In this document: positions 35,558 through 42,950 of the stretch, one piece after another | Numbering within the stretch: position 1 is the stretch's first letter | Layout: each line of letters opens with the position of its first letter | Source: Palsa-504 sp963818225 | Lineage (GTDB): Bacteria > Actinomycetota > Actinomycetes > Streptosporangiales > Streptosporangiaceae | Reading direction: 5' to 3' | Assembly: GCA_963818225.1 (NCBI GenBank) | Contig: CAWFRO010000007.1 | Coordinates: 124,001-188,000 of the forward strand | Length of the DNA stretch: 64,000 nt | Translations under genes and position numbers: made by a program | The notes under the pieces: model-generated | Told to the model about the DNA's origin: nothing | The model's database searches: none | The model's input: the letters and a program-made list of their open reading frames with translations, nothing else

Positions 35558-36252
35558 ACTAGCCTCCCGCCGCGGAACCGCCACCGGATGAACGGGACCC
35601 GCATCGGCCCGTTTACCACGAGCCATGCCCCCAGCCATACCAGGATGAACTGGATGAGGAAGTCGGCCCCGCTGACGGTGCCGACAATTGCTGGTATGGC
35701 CGCGGCGCTGAGCAGGATCCGGATCAGCGCGCCTTCCGGTATCCCCTCGATCAGCCCGAACAGAGTGGGCCAGTCTTTCTCCCGGCGCCATTCCATCAGC
35801 AAGACGAGCACCTGCCATAGCGGGGCCAGGGTCTTGTCGCGGGCCGCCTCGGCCACCGCATAAGAGGGAAAAGCCCGAGATGTTGTCGGGCCGGGATGCG
35901 GAATCCGAGCGGATGCGTTCGGGGGCGGAATCTGCGACACGCGAGCCAGGTACTCATACGTCTGCCATGGGAAGCCGATAACCGATACCACCCGTATCCG
36001 ACCCGTCGGTACCCCGGCGATCCGCAGGTAATCGACGGTGACGAAGCTACCTATGCCGCCGCCCACGGTCACGAAGGGCACGTTCACCACCGGAACCCCG
36101 GCCGCCGCGACCCTGGCGTCGGTCCACCATTCGGCCGTCAGCAGTTCCTTCCTCAGGTCACCGCCAGCGCCGCCGACCGCCGGCAGGGCCCGACCGCGCG
36201 CGACAATAGTCGCCGACTCGCTCGGCGGGTCCGCAGGACCGCCTGTCATCAT
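35554..36252 (-). CDS. Chimeric-looking protein: Rossmann N-terminus and membrane C-terminus
   Basis: The first ~130 residues contain NVPFVTVGGGIGSFVTVDYL, a GGGxGS dinucleotide-binding motif, then RIAGVPTGRIRVVSVIG and YEYLARVSQIPPPN, like the N-terminus of large FAD/NAD(P)-binding proteins found in kinase/FHA loci. After AARDKTLAPLWQVLV the sequence changes to two membrane helices (LIRILLSAAAIPAIVGTV, FLIQFILVWLGAWLVVNGPM) and a basic end. The catalytic remainder of the flavoprotein is absent, so an in-frame deletion or fusion is likely, as for the antiporter two genes downstream. ATG at 36252 or 36249, with GGGGACGGA just before. Confidence 0.6.
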   Translation of the reverse strand: MMTGGPADPPSESATIVARGRALPAVGGAGGDLRKELLTAEWWTDARVAAAGVPVVNVPFVTVGGGIGSFVTVDYLRIAGVPTGRIRVVSVIGFPWQTYEYLARVSQIPPPNASARIPHPGPTTSRAFPSYAVAEAARDKTLAPLWQVLVLLMEWRREKDWPTLFGLIEGIPEGALIRILLSAAAIPAIVGTVSGADFLIQFILVWLGAWLVVNGPMRVPFIRWRFRGGRLV

Positions 36253-36365
36253 TCCGTCCCCAGCCCTGTTCGATACGAGAAATTACCCGTCACCTTGGCC
36301 AGGGAATTCCCGCCTTTCGGACCGCTGTAACAGATGGTAGACCGAGAAAGGTCCGCAAAGGCTCT

Positions 36366-36660
36366 ACGGGCGGGCGTTCCGTTGTCATGAGGCAGGCGTC
36401 ACGAGATGCCGGGAAGTAATCGCCCGCCGGCCGGAACAGCGGTCCGGCGGATGTCCCTCAGACCCGGGATCGCTGTCCCAAGCCTGCGTCCCGCGCCTGC
36501 ACGATGGCTTGTGCCCGGTCGGCGACCTGCAGCTTGGTCAAGATGTTCGATACGTGATTCCGTACCGTCTTTTGGCTCAGCCCCAGCTTGGCGGCAATCG
36601 CCGCGTTGGCCCGGCCCTGGGCGACCAGATCCAGTACCTCGCGTTCCCGGTCGGTCAGTT
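36366..36660. repeat. Inverted partial duplication (partner 40080-40288)
   Basis: Two blocks, 36366-36491 and 36585-36660, are present in inverted orientation at 40163-40288 and 40080-40161. The 93 bases between the blocks are missing from the second copy. Similarity is roughly nine bases in ten by eye. Confidence 0.75.
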
Positions 36661-37117
36661 GCGGGAATGCCTGCGGCGGAGCCGAGGCGCCGGTGCTGAA
36701 ATAGGCGAGCATACGGGCGGCCAGCTGCGGCCCGAAGATGAGCTCGCCGCTAGCGGCAGCCCGGATGGCGGCGCGGATCTGTTCCTGGTCGGCACCCTTG
36801 AGCACATATCCGCGGGCACCGGCCCGCAGCGCGGAGAAGATCGAGTCGTCGTCGTCGAACATGGTCAGCACCACAACCGTGATGTGCGGGCTGTCGGCCA
36901 CGATACGGCGCGTTGCCTCGATGCCGTTCAGCCCCGGCATGTGCAGGTCCATGACAACCACGTCCGGCTGGGTTTCCCGGGCCAGGTCAACGGCTTCGGT
37001 GCCACTGGTGGCCGCCCCGGCTAGTTCGGTGTCGGGCCCGTCAGTCAGCAGAGCGCGCAGACCGTCACGGAACAGCGGGTGGTCATCGGCGATCAGGACC
37101 CGGATCGGCTCGGTCAT
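36458..37117 (-). CDS. NarL/LuxR-type response regulator
   Basis: A 219-residue regulator. Residues 5-120 are the receiver: VLIADDHPLFRDGLRAL (acidic pocket), VVMDLHMPGLNG (phospho-Asp), VVVLTMFDD, and YVLKGAD (conserved Lys). Residues 150-215 are a LuxR helix-turn-helix (LTDREREVLDLVAQGRANAA, LGLSQKTVRNHVSNIL). It overlaps the histidine kinase gene by four bases (37114-37117) and has GAGGAGC before its ATG, so the pair is co-translated. The frame extends to 37321 but the extra part is kinase shadow. A decayed inverted copy of its 3' half lies at 40080-40288. Confidence 0.92.
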   Translation of the reverse strand: MTEPIRVLIADDHPLFRDGLRALLTDGPDTELAGAATSGTEAVDLARETQPDVVVMDLHMPGLNGIEATRRIVADSPHITVVVLTMFDDDDSIFSALRAGARGYVLKGADQEQIRAAIRAAASGELIFGPQLAARMLAYFSTGASAPPQAFPQLTDREREVLDLVAQGRANAAIAAKLGLSQKTVRNHVSNILTKLQVADRAQAIVQARDAGLGQRSRV

Positions 37118-39276
37118 GGTTGCTCCTCGGTAGGCAGGCAGGCAGTGATCCTGGTTCCGTGCGGCAGACAGGGTTCGATCGCAAGTCGGCCGCCGAGCTC
37201 GGTGACGCGCTCGCGCATAGACGCAATGCCGACTCCGGTCCGCCAGCCCTCGGGCAAGCCCACACCGTCGTCGCGCACGTCCACGTACAGGCCATGATCT
37301 AGATGGATCCGCACGGAGCACTGTGTGGCGTGCGCGTGCCTCGTCACGTTGGTCAGCGCTTCGGTCACGATCCGGTAGCAGGCCACTTCGACCGCCGCGG
37401 GAAGGTCGGGCAGGCCCTCGTGGGGAGCGTCCAGGGTGACGGTGAGCGCGGGTGCCTCGTGCCGCAGGCGCCCGACCTCCTCCCGCAACGACCCGACCAG
37501 GCCGAACTCATCTAGCGCCGGGGGCCGCAGCCCGTAGACGATGCGGCGCACGTCGGTCACGGCCCGCTGCGTCTCCGCCTTCAGCCTGTCCAGCAATTCC
37601 TGCAGTTCCTCTCGCCCGGCCGACCGGGCTCGGGCGGTGTCAAGACCCAGCGTCAGGCCGGCCAGTGTCGGGCCCAGGCCGTCATGCAGGTCACGTCGCA
37701 GCCGGCGGCGTTCCTCTTCCCGCGCGGTAACCAGGCCCGCCCGGGACGCAGCAAGTGCCTGGCGCAGCGCCACCGCGTGGGTGGCAGGGCCCGCCTGCCG
37801 GGCCAGGTCAGCCAGCAGCCGCTCGTCGTCGGGGCCGAGCCGCTCTCCCCGTGACCGCGTGCCCACCACGAGCCGTCCGACGGTTTCCCGCTGGGAGATG
37901 AGCGGGAATGCGGTCACCTCGGACGGGAGACCGTGGCTGTACACGGCCGCTTGCCGCCACCCATCGCGGAGCCGCAACTCAAGGGCCACATAGGGCAGCC
38001 GAAGGCTGTCCGCGATCGTCTTGACCACGGAATCCAGCACCGATTCTGTCCCGCCGGACTCCTCGACGAGACGGCCCAGCCGGGCCAACGCTTCGTAGGG
38101 CACCCCCCGGTCGCCGTAGAACAGCCGGTCCACCCGGCGCTGCACCCTATCCCGCAGCGGAAACAGCGCAGCCGCGGCCACCGCAGTAGCAAGGACCTGC
38201 ACAGGAAGGTCGCTGCTGATCCCGAACCCAATGTGGCACACTGCCACCACGGCCAGGTAGACCGCGGCCACCCCGACGGTCAGCAAACCGTAAAGCACCG
38301 CCCGGCTCAGCAGCAGATCGATCTCATACAGCCGGTACCGCAGCACCGCGATCCCGATCGCCACCGGTAGCAGGGCGCCAGCCAGCGCTCCCAGTATCAC
38401 GTTCACCGGGCCACCTGAGGCGAAGAATCCCGCGATCAGGGATACAGCGGCAATCGGCAGTACGGTGAGGAACCACTTGAGCTGCTGGCGTCCTACCCGG
38501 TCCGCCCGGCGCCACCGCAGCACTACGGTCGCCGCCGCCGCCCCGGCCGCGGCCAGCCCGCACGCCACGGCCAGGAACTGCAGCACCTCGAAGAAGCGAT
38601 CAAACGGGGGGTAGGTATACGGATTAGGCCGGTCACGGAACCAGCTACCCATGCTCTGCGGGATGAAGGCGTAACCGGCCACCCAGAGCGGGATGAAAGC
38701 CAGTGCCGCCCACAGCGCGGGCCGCCACCGCGGCGACAGTAGCCTCCCCTCGGGGAAGACCAGCGGCAAGACCAAGCCGGTCAAGCTGGCGGCCGGCGCG
38801 GATAGCCACGTGTTCGCCCACAGCGCCGACGTCGCCAACGGAAGCGATCCTGGGTGGACGAGTGCGTAGCGCGCGTAGGCGAAGACAAAGCCGGAAATCG
38901 CATTAACGAAGCCCATCAGGCACAGCAGCGGGCCCATCGGATGGCCAGGACGCCGCGCCAGCAGCACGCATCCCATCCACGCGAAGCCAAGAGCTATCGG
39001 CACCGGCCACCAGTCCATGTCGCGGCCGAGCGCAGCCAGTACCGCATTGAAGAAAGCCAGGACCGTCGCCGCCGCAGCCGCCGTCCAGGCCCACGGGGCA
39101 GGCGTCAGCCAGCGAGCTGGTATCGCCAGCACTGTCCGTCCCCGAAGACCCAGATTCACATTCCTACGATCGGCCCTTTCGGTCCCGCTGTCACGGGGCA
39201 GATGTCCCGGATGTCCCGGGAACATCTGAACCAGGCCCGGCCGCTGTCGAGGCCGCGATGGCGAAAAGTATGACAC
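37114..39276 (-). CDS. Membrane histidine kinase (HisKA_3, NarX/DesK-type)
   Basis: A 720-residue sensor kinase. N-terminal half: about ten hydrophobic helices (TAAAAATVLAFFNAVLAAL through VLYGLLTVGVAAVYLAVVAV), with no large periplasmic domain. Then LFYGDRGVPYEALARLGRLV leads to a GAF-like region (~410-510), the dimerisation/phosphoacceptor box RRDLHDGLGPTLAGLTLGLD, and a HATPase with RIVTEALTNVTRHAHA and VRDDGVGLPEG. It phosphorylates the response regulator encoded next. The start at ATG 39276 could be too early; the first ~45 residues are Arg/Pro-rich and an inner start is possible. The stimulus is unknown; a membrane or lipid signal fits the topology. Confidence 0.92.
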   Translation of the reverse strand: MSYFSPSRPRQRPGLVQMFPGHPGHLPRDSGTERADRRNVNLGLRGRTVLAIPARWLTPAPWAWTAAAAATVLAFFNAVLAALGRDMDWWPVPIALGFAWMGCVLLARRPGHPMGPLLCLMGFVNAISGFVFAYARYALVHPGSLPLATSALWANTWLSAPAASLTGLVLPLVFPEGRLLSPRWRPALWAALAFIPLWVAGYAFIPQSMGSWFRDRPNPYTYPPFDRFFEVLQFLAVACGLAAAGAAAATVVLRWRRADRVGRQQLKWFLTVLPIAAVSLIAGFFASGGPVNVILGALAGALLPVAIGIAVLRYRLYEIDLLLSRAVLYGLLTVGVAAVYLAVVAVCHIGFGISSDLPVQVLATAVAAAALFPLRDRVQRRVDRLFYGDRGVPYEALARLGRLVEESGGTESVLDSVVKTIADSLRLPYVALELRLRDGWRQAAVYSHGLPSEVTAFPLISQRETVGRLVVGTRSRGERLGPDDERLLADLARQAGPATHAVALRQALAASRAGLVTAREEERRRLRRDLHDGLGPTLAGLTLGLDTARARSAGREELQELLDRLKAETQRAVTDVRRIVYGLRPPALDEFGLVGSLREEVGRLRHEAPALTVTLDAPHEGLPDLPAAVEVACYRIVTEALTNVTRHAHATQCSVRIHLDHGLYVDVRDDGVGLPEGWRTGVGIASMRERVTELGGRLAIEPCLPHGTRITACLPTEEQP

Positions 39277-39465
39277 GGGGCTGTCACCAAGGTCCGTTCG
39301 GGCAAATTAAAAGACCTAGTGTGGGTGCGGGGGCCGACTTCCGGCACTCAGGCCGTCCCGTAGGACGGCTGGCCGGGACTCGTGCTCGAACGACTTTGCG
39401 CCTCCCGGAGTGGAAGATCAACGGCTCCAGCCGCGGACGGCGGACCAGCCGCGACGACCTCACCG

Positions 39466-39790
39466 AGCACGCCTTAGATGCTGTTCGTGCTCTTCATGGC
39501 GGAGATGCCAGAAGTGCCGCGATTCCCGGGAACCCTGGGACAGGCGGACCTGTTCCACCATTGCATCGAGGGGCCGCGGTGGTTCCAGCGGCACCGGCTC
39601 GAAGCGATGCTGACGGATCAGGTCGGCGTCGTCGCCATTGAAGGGCGGCCGGCCCGTCAGGCACTCGTAAAAGGTTGCCGGGCTGCGTAGACGTCACCGG
39701 CCGGACTGGCGGCAGCGCCGGCCCTTTGCTCAGGCGCCGCATATTTCAAGGTGCCCGCGGGCAGCGAATGATCACCGCCCGCGCGGGGCG
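39466..39790 (-). pseudogene. Ser/Thr kinase catalytic-domain remnant
   Basis: Two minus-strand frames hold adjacent kinase pieces: AGTLKYAAPEQRAGAA with GDVYAA (activation segment), then, one base shifted near 39670, TFYECLTGRPPFNGDDADLI followed by RQHRFEPVPLEPPRPLDAMV. This is the C-lobe of a Hanks-type kinase. The N-lobe, catalytic loop and any sensor are absent, and the frame ends at a TGA soon after. It is a fragment in a decayed stretch. Confidence 0.7.
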
Positions 39791-40079
39791 GGGATGGACC
39801 ACGCGGGTCAACCGGCCGGGGCCCGCTGGGCACACGACCCGGGGAGGTCCGCGTAACCTCGCTATCGTCGCCGCCAGGCCGGAGGACGGGATCAGACTCG
39901 GGTGATTCGTGCCGCATCCGGCCCGCCTATCGCTTCAGTGATATGCCGTTTCGGCATCCGGCAAATCAGCGCCGCAGACTTAGACATAAAACCATCCCCA
40001 GCCGCCTAACGGCCGCTCATAATCTCTTGCACGTAGCGTCGGGCTTCCTCCCGCCCGGTCAGCAGCCCTCCCGGCAGGT

Positions 40080-40288
40080 ATCCCCGCGGCTGACCGACCG
40101 GGAACGCGAGGTACTGGATCTGGTCGCTGAGGGCGGACCAACACGGCGATCGCCGGCAAGCTGGACGCAGGCTTGGGACAGCGATCCCGGGTCTGAGGGA
40201 CATCCGCCGAACCGCTGTTCCGGCCGGCGGGGCGTTATTTCCCGGCATCTCGTGACGCCTGCCTCAAGACAACGGGACACCCGCCCGT
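40080..40288 (+). pseudogene. Decayed inverted copy of the response-regulator 3' end
   Basis: The plus strand encodes SPRLTDREREVLDLVAEG, the start of a LuxR helix-turn-helix nearly identical to that of the regulator at 36458. One base shift near 40129 and the loss of about 93 bp (the part equivalent to 36492-36584) destroy the DNA-binding helices. Downstream, 40163-40288 matches 36366-36491 in inverted orientation, including sequence beyond the stop codon. It is therefore a segmental inverted duplication followed by decay. Confidence 0.72.
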
Positions 40289-40411
40289 TGAGGCTGTCTT
40301 AACAACACCAAGAGCCGGAACCCGATATTGCGTCTGGTCCACGGCGCGGATAGCGGCCGGATCGGCGGCTCGCCAGCCGCATTGCCGGGTAATTGCTGAG
40401 GAGAACAGACC

Positions 40412-41074
40412 ATGACCGCTGAGACAGCCTTCGCCCCTTGTGGACCTGCGCCAGAGGACATCGACCAGACGTTTGATGACTCGATAGTCATCGACTTGGT
40501 GGCGAGCGCCAGGGACGGCGACGCACAGGCGTGGGACGCACTCGTCGAGCGGTACGCCCCGTTGATCTGGTCGATTTGCCGCAAGTACCGGCTCGACGGC
40601 GCCGACGCCGACGACGTGGGCCAGACCGTCTGGCTGCAGCTGGTGAATCAACTGGGCAAGATCCGCGAGCCGGCCGCGCTGGCCGGATGGCTCGCTACCA
40701 CCACCAGGCGGGAGTGCTGGCGTCTCGTGCGCGCGGCACGCGGACCGCACGCAGCCGTCTACGCGTTCGACGCCGAGGAAATCGCGGATGAGCAGTCTGA
40801 CCTCGCCGAGCAGGAAGTGCTCGCGGCCGAGCGCCATGCGGCGCTGCGCGAGGCGTACTCCCATCTCCCCACGGAATGCCAGCGGCTGGTCGCCATGCTT
40901 ACCGCGGACCCGCCGGTATCGTACGCCGAGATCAGCGCCACACTGGCTATTCCCGTCGGCAGCATCGGCCCGACCCGTAGCCGCTGCCTGGACAAGATCC
41001 GCCGCTACCCGGCCGTCGCGGCGCTGATCAACCCCACGTCGTACCCCGCCGAGCCTGGTCATGGTGGCGGCTAG
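40412..41074 (+). CDS. ECF-type RNA polymerase sigma factor
   Basis: A 220-residue sigma factor. Region 2 is at ~30-110 (GDAQAWDALVERYAPLIWSI, DADDVGQTVWLQLVNQL, LAGWLATTTRRECWRLV) and region 4 at ~150-205 (LPTECQRLVAML, YAEISATLAIPVGSIGPTRS, RCLDKIRRYP). It is closely similar to the sigma at 17855 and shows where that protein normally ends. No anti-sigma gene is adjacent. ATG 40412 has GAGGAGA ten bases upstream. The downstream kinase fragment at 41184 may be its former partner. The TCCTGTGG element of the paralogue is not found here, so the regulons differ. Confidence 0.9.
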   Translation: MTAETAFAPCGPAPEDIDQTFDDSIVIDLVASARDGDAQAWDALVERYAPLIWSICRKYRLDGADADDVGQTVWLQLVNQLGKIREPAALAGWLATTTRRECWRLVRAARGPHAAVYAFDAEEIADEQSDLAEQEVLAAERHAALREAYSHLPTECQRLVAMLTADPPVSYAEISATLAIPVGSIGPTRSRCLDKIRRYPAVAALINPTSYPAEPGHGGG

Positions 41075-41183
41075 CTGAACCCCCGCTCATACCGTCGCGT
41101 ACTACCAGTCGACGAGATAACCCGGCTCCCGGCCAACCAGTGCCCCGCAGTCGACCTACGTCCGAAATTCCCAGAGGCAGGCA

Positions 41184-41843
41184 ATGTGCCCACATCAGCC
41201 CCATGCCCTCCAGCTGACCGCCCCGGCCGTGACGCAGCCCGCACCATCGCCTGCCACCCCGAGCAAGGGTGGAGCCTCCGCCTGGATGAGCGGAGGGGAT
41301 GCCCCTGCTGGTCGCCGGGTGATGCGTGATGACACGGTGGTCACCGGCCAGGACGGTAACGGCAATAAGCACACAGGCGTGGCCGGATGGAGCGTTCCCG
41401 GCTACACCGAGCTGAAGGCCCTCGGCTCGGGCGGATCCGGCGATGTGGTACTGGCCAGGCACGACGCCTCCGGCACCCTGGTCGCGGTCAAGTACCTGCG
41501 GCGTAAGCTGCTGGCCGACCCACAGTGGGTTGGGCTGTTCCGCGCCGAGGCGCAGGTGCTGGCCGCTCTGGACGACCCAAACATCATCCGGCTGTACGAA
41601 TACGTCGAGTCGCCTGCGGGCGCCGCCATCGTCATGGAGCTCGTCGACGGCGTCTCCGTCCGCGAGATCCTAGCTCATCAGGGCGCGACCACGCCGGAGG
41701 CGGCGCTGGTGGTCTTGCGGGGATCGCTGCACCAGGCCCACGCGCACACCACCATGGCTCCCGGCACCCCGCACCTGTCCATGATCCCCGACCCCGGCCT
41801 CGTCACCAGCGTCATCCTCGAGGCGACCCGAGCCACCACCTGA
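41184..41843 (+). pseudogene. Ser/Thr kinase truncated after the N-lobe
   Basis: The reading frame begins with a disordered tail (possible inner start ATG 41323, MRDDTVVTGQDGNG) and enters a kinase N-lobe: YTELKALGSGGSGDVVLARH loop, LVAVKYLRRKLL lysine, FRAEAQVLAALDDPNIIRLY helix C and hinge, VMELVDGVSVREIL. After VVLRGSL the catalytic loop HRDxKxxN, the DFG and the whole C-lobe are missing; the last ~45 residues have no kinase features. A protein of 219 residues could still be made but cannot be a kinase. It lies 110 bp after the sigma gene. Confidence 0.72.
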
Positions 41844-41896
41844 CCAGTACCTTCGCGTAGGCGAGTCCGGCAGGCGGCGATTGGCGGCTGGGTTGT

Positions 41897-41928
41897 CACC
41901 AGATTCTGGTGATGCCGTCTCACCTGCC
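41897..41928 (+). promoter_or_regulatory. Shared 32-nt element, copy A (perfect palindrome TCACCAGA-T-TCTGGTGA)
   Basis: It begins inside the 17-bp perfect palindrome 41896-41912 and continues to CTCACCTGCC. It aligns without gaps to 45672-45703 and 46055-46086. The aldo/keto reductase ATG follows after exactly 19 bases, as in copy B. An operator or promoter of a common regulator is inferred. Confidence 0.6.
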
Positions 41929-41947
41929 GACGCCGGACCATCGAGGC

Positions 41948-42808
41948 ATGGAGCCACGACGTCATGTTCTCGGGCCGGTCACCGTGTCTCGCATCGGCTT
42001 GGGCGCGATGCAGCTGCCAGGTCCGGGGGTATTCGGTCCACCGCGCGACCGCACCGCGGCCATCGCCGTCTTGCGCCGCGCGGTGGACCTCGGCGTCGAT
42101 CACATCGACACCGCCCAGTACTACGGCCCCGACGTCGCCAATGAACTGATCCGGACGGCGCTGCATCCCTACCCGGCAGGGCTGGCCCTGGTCAGCAAGG
42201 TCGGCGCGCGCCGGGATGCATCGGGCGGCGTGCTGCGATACGACCGGCCCGCCGAGCTCCGGCAGGGAATCGAGGACAACCTGCGTAGCCTGGCCGTCGA
42301 CCACCTGACCGTCGTCAACCTGCGCCTCATGGGCGGCGCCCCGCCCGGGCAGTACTTCGATGACCAGCTCGCCGCCATGGCGGCAGCGCGCGAGGACGGC
42401 CTGATCGGCGGCATCGGCCTGAGCAACATCACGCCCGGCCACCTCCGCCGCGCGCTGGCCAGCACGGACATCGCCTGCGTGCAGAACCTGCTGAACCTGG
42501 CCGACCGGCGGTCCATGCCGGTACTCGAGGAGTGCCACGCCCGCGGCATCGCATTCGTGCCGTTCTTCCCGCTCGGCTCCGGCTTCGCCCGCGGCGGCAA
42601 CCCGCTCCAGGCTAGCCCGGCGGTTGCCGCCACCGCCGAGCGCCTGCGCTGCACGCCCGCCCAGGTGGCACTGGCCTGGCTGCTGGACCTGCGGCCGGAG
42701 GTGCTCTTGATCCCCGGCACGTCCTCGATCAGCCATCTCGAAGAGAACATGGCCGTCGCGAACATAGGGCTTGATTCGGAAGCCCGAGACCTTCTCGGGT
42801 CAAGCTGA
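41948..42808 (+). CDS. Aldo/keto reductase
   Basis: A 286-residue (alpha/beta)8-barrel oxidoreductase. Seen: SRIGLGAMQLPG start, GVDHIDTAQYYGPD (Asp and Tyr of the catalytic tetrad), LALVSKVGARRD (Lys), NLRLMGGAP where the catalytic His region usually lies (H is replaced by R-L-M here), GIGLSNIT, and PEVLLIPGTSSISHLEENMA for NADP binding. The unusual residue at the His position deserves a check. ATG 41948 is preceded by GAGG five bases upstream and stands 19 bases after the shared element; the earlier frame start at 41909 overlaps that element. Substrate unknown; probably in one regulon with the genes at 45723 and 46170. Confidence 0.88.
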   Translation: MEPRRHVLGPVTVSRIGLGAMQLPGPGVFGPPRDRTAAIAVLRRAVDLGVDHIDTAQYYGPDVANELIRTALHPYPAGLALVSKVGARRDASGGVLRYDRPAELRQGIEDNLRSLAVDHLTVVNLRLMGGAPPGQYFDDQLAAMAAAREDGLIGGIGLSNITPGHLRRALASTDIACVQNLLNLADRRSMPVLEECHARGIAFVPFFPLGSGFARGGNPLQASPAVAATAERLRCTPAQVALAWLLDLRPEVLLIPGTSSISHLEENMAVANIGLDSEARDLLGSS

Positions 42809-42950
42809 GGGGAGGTGAACCACGGCCCGTTCGGGAAACATCTTGAGCGCCACTGACCTGGATAACGTTCCGCAGGGCGGTAATCTGTAGCCTGAACTTC
42901 TCTCTCGACCGCGGCTCAATCAGGCGGACTGACTATGAGGAGAGGGCGCG

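Noticed and set aside
39943..40302. 119-codon plus-strand ORF as a real LuxR protein
   Set aside because: Only an 18-residue piece matches a helix-turn-helix; the rest is frameshifted duplicate of regulator 3' sequence.
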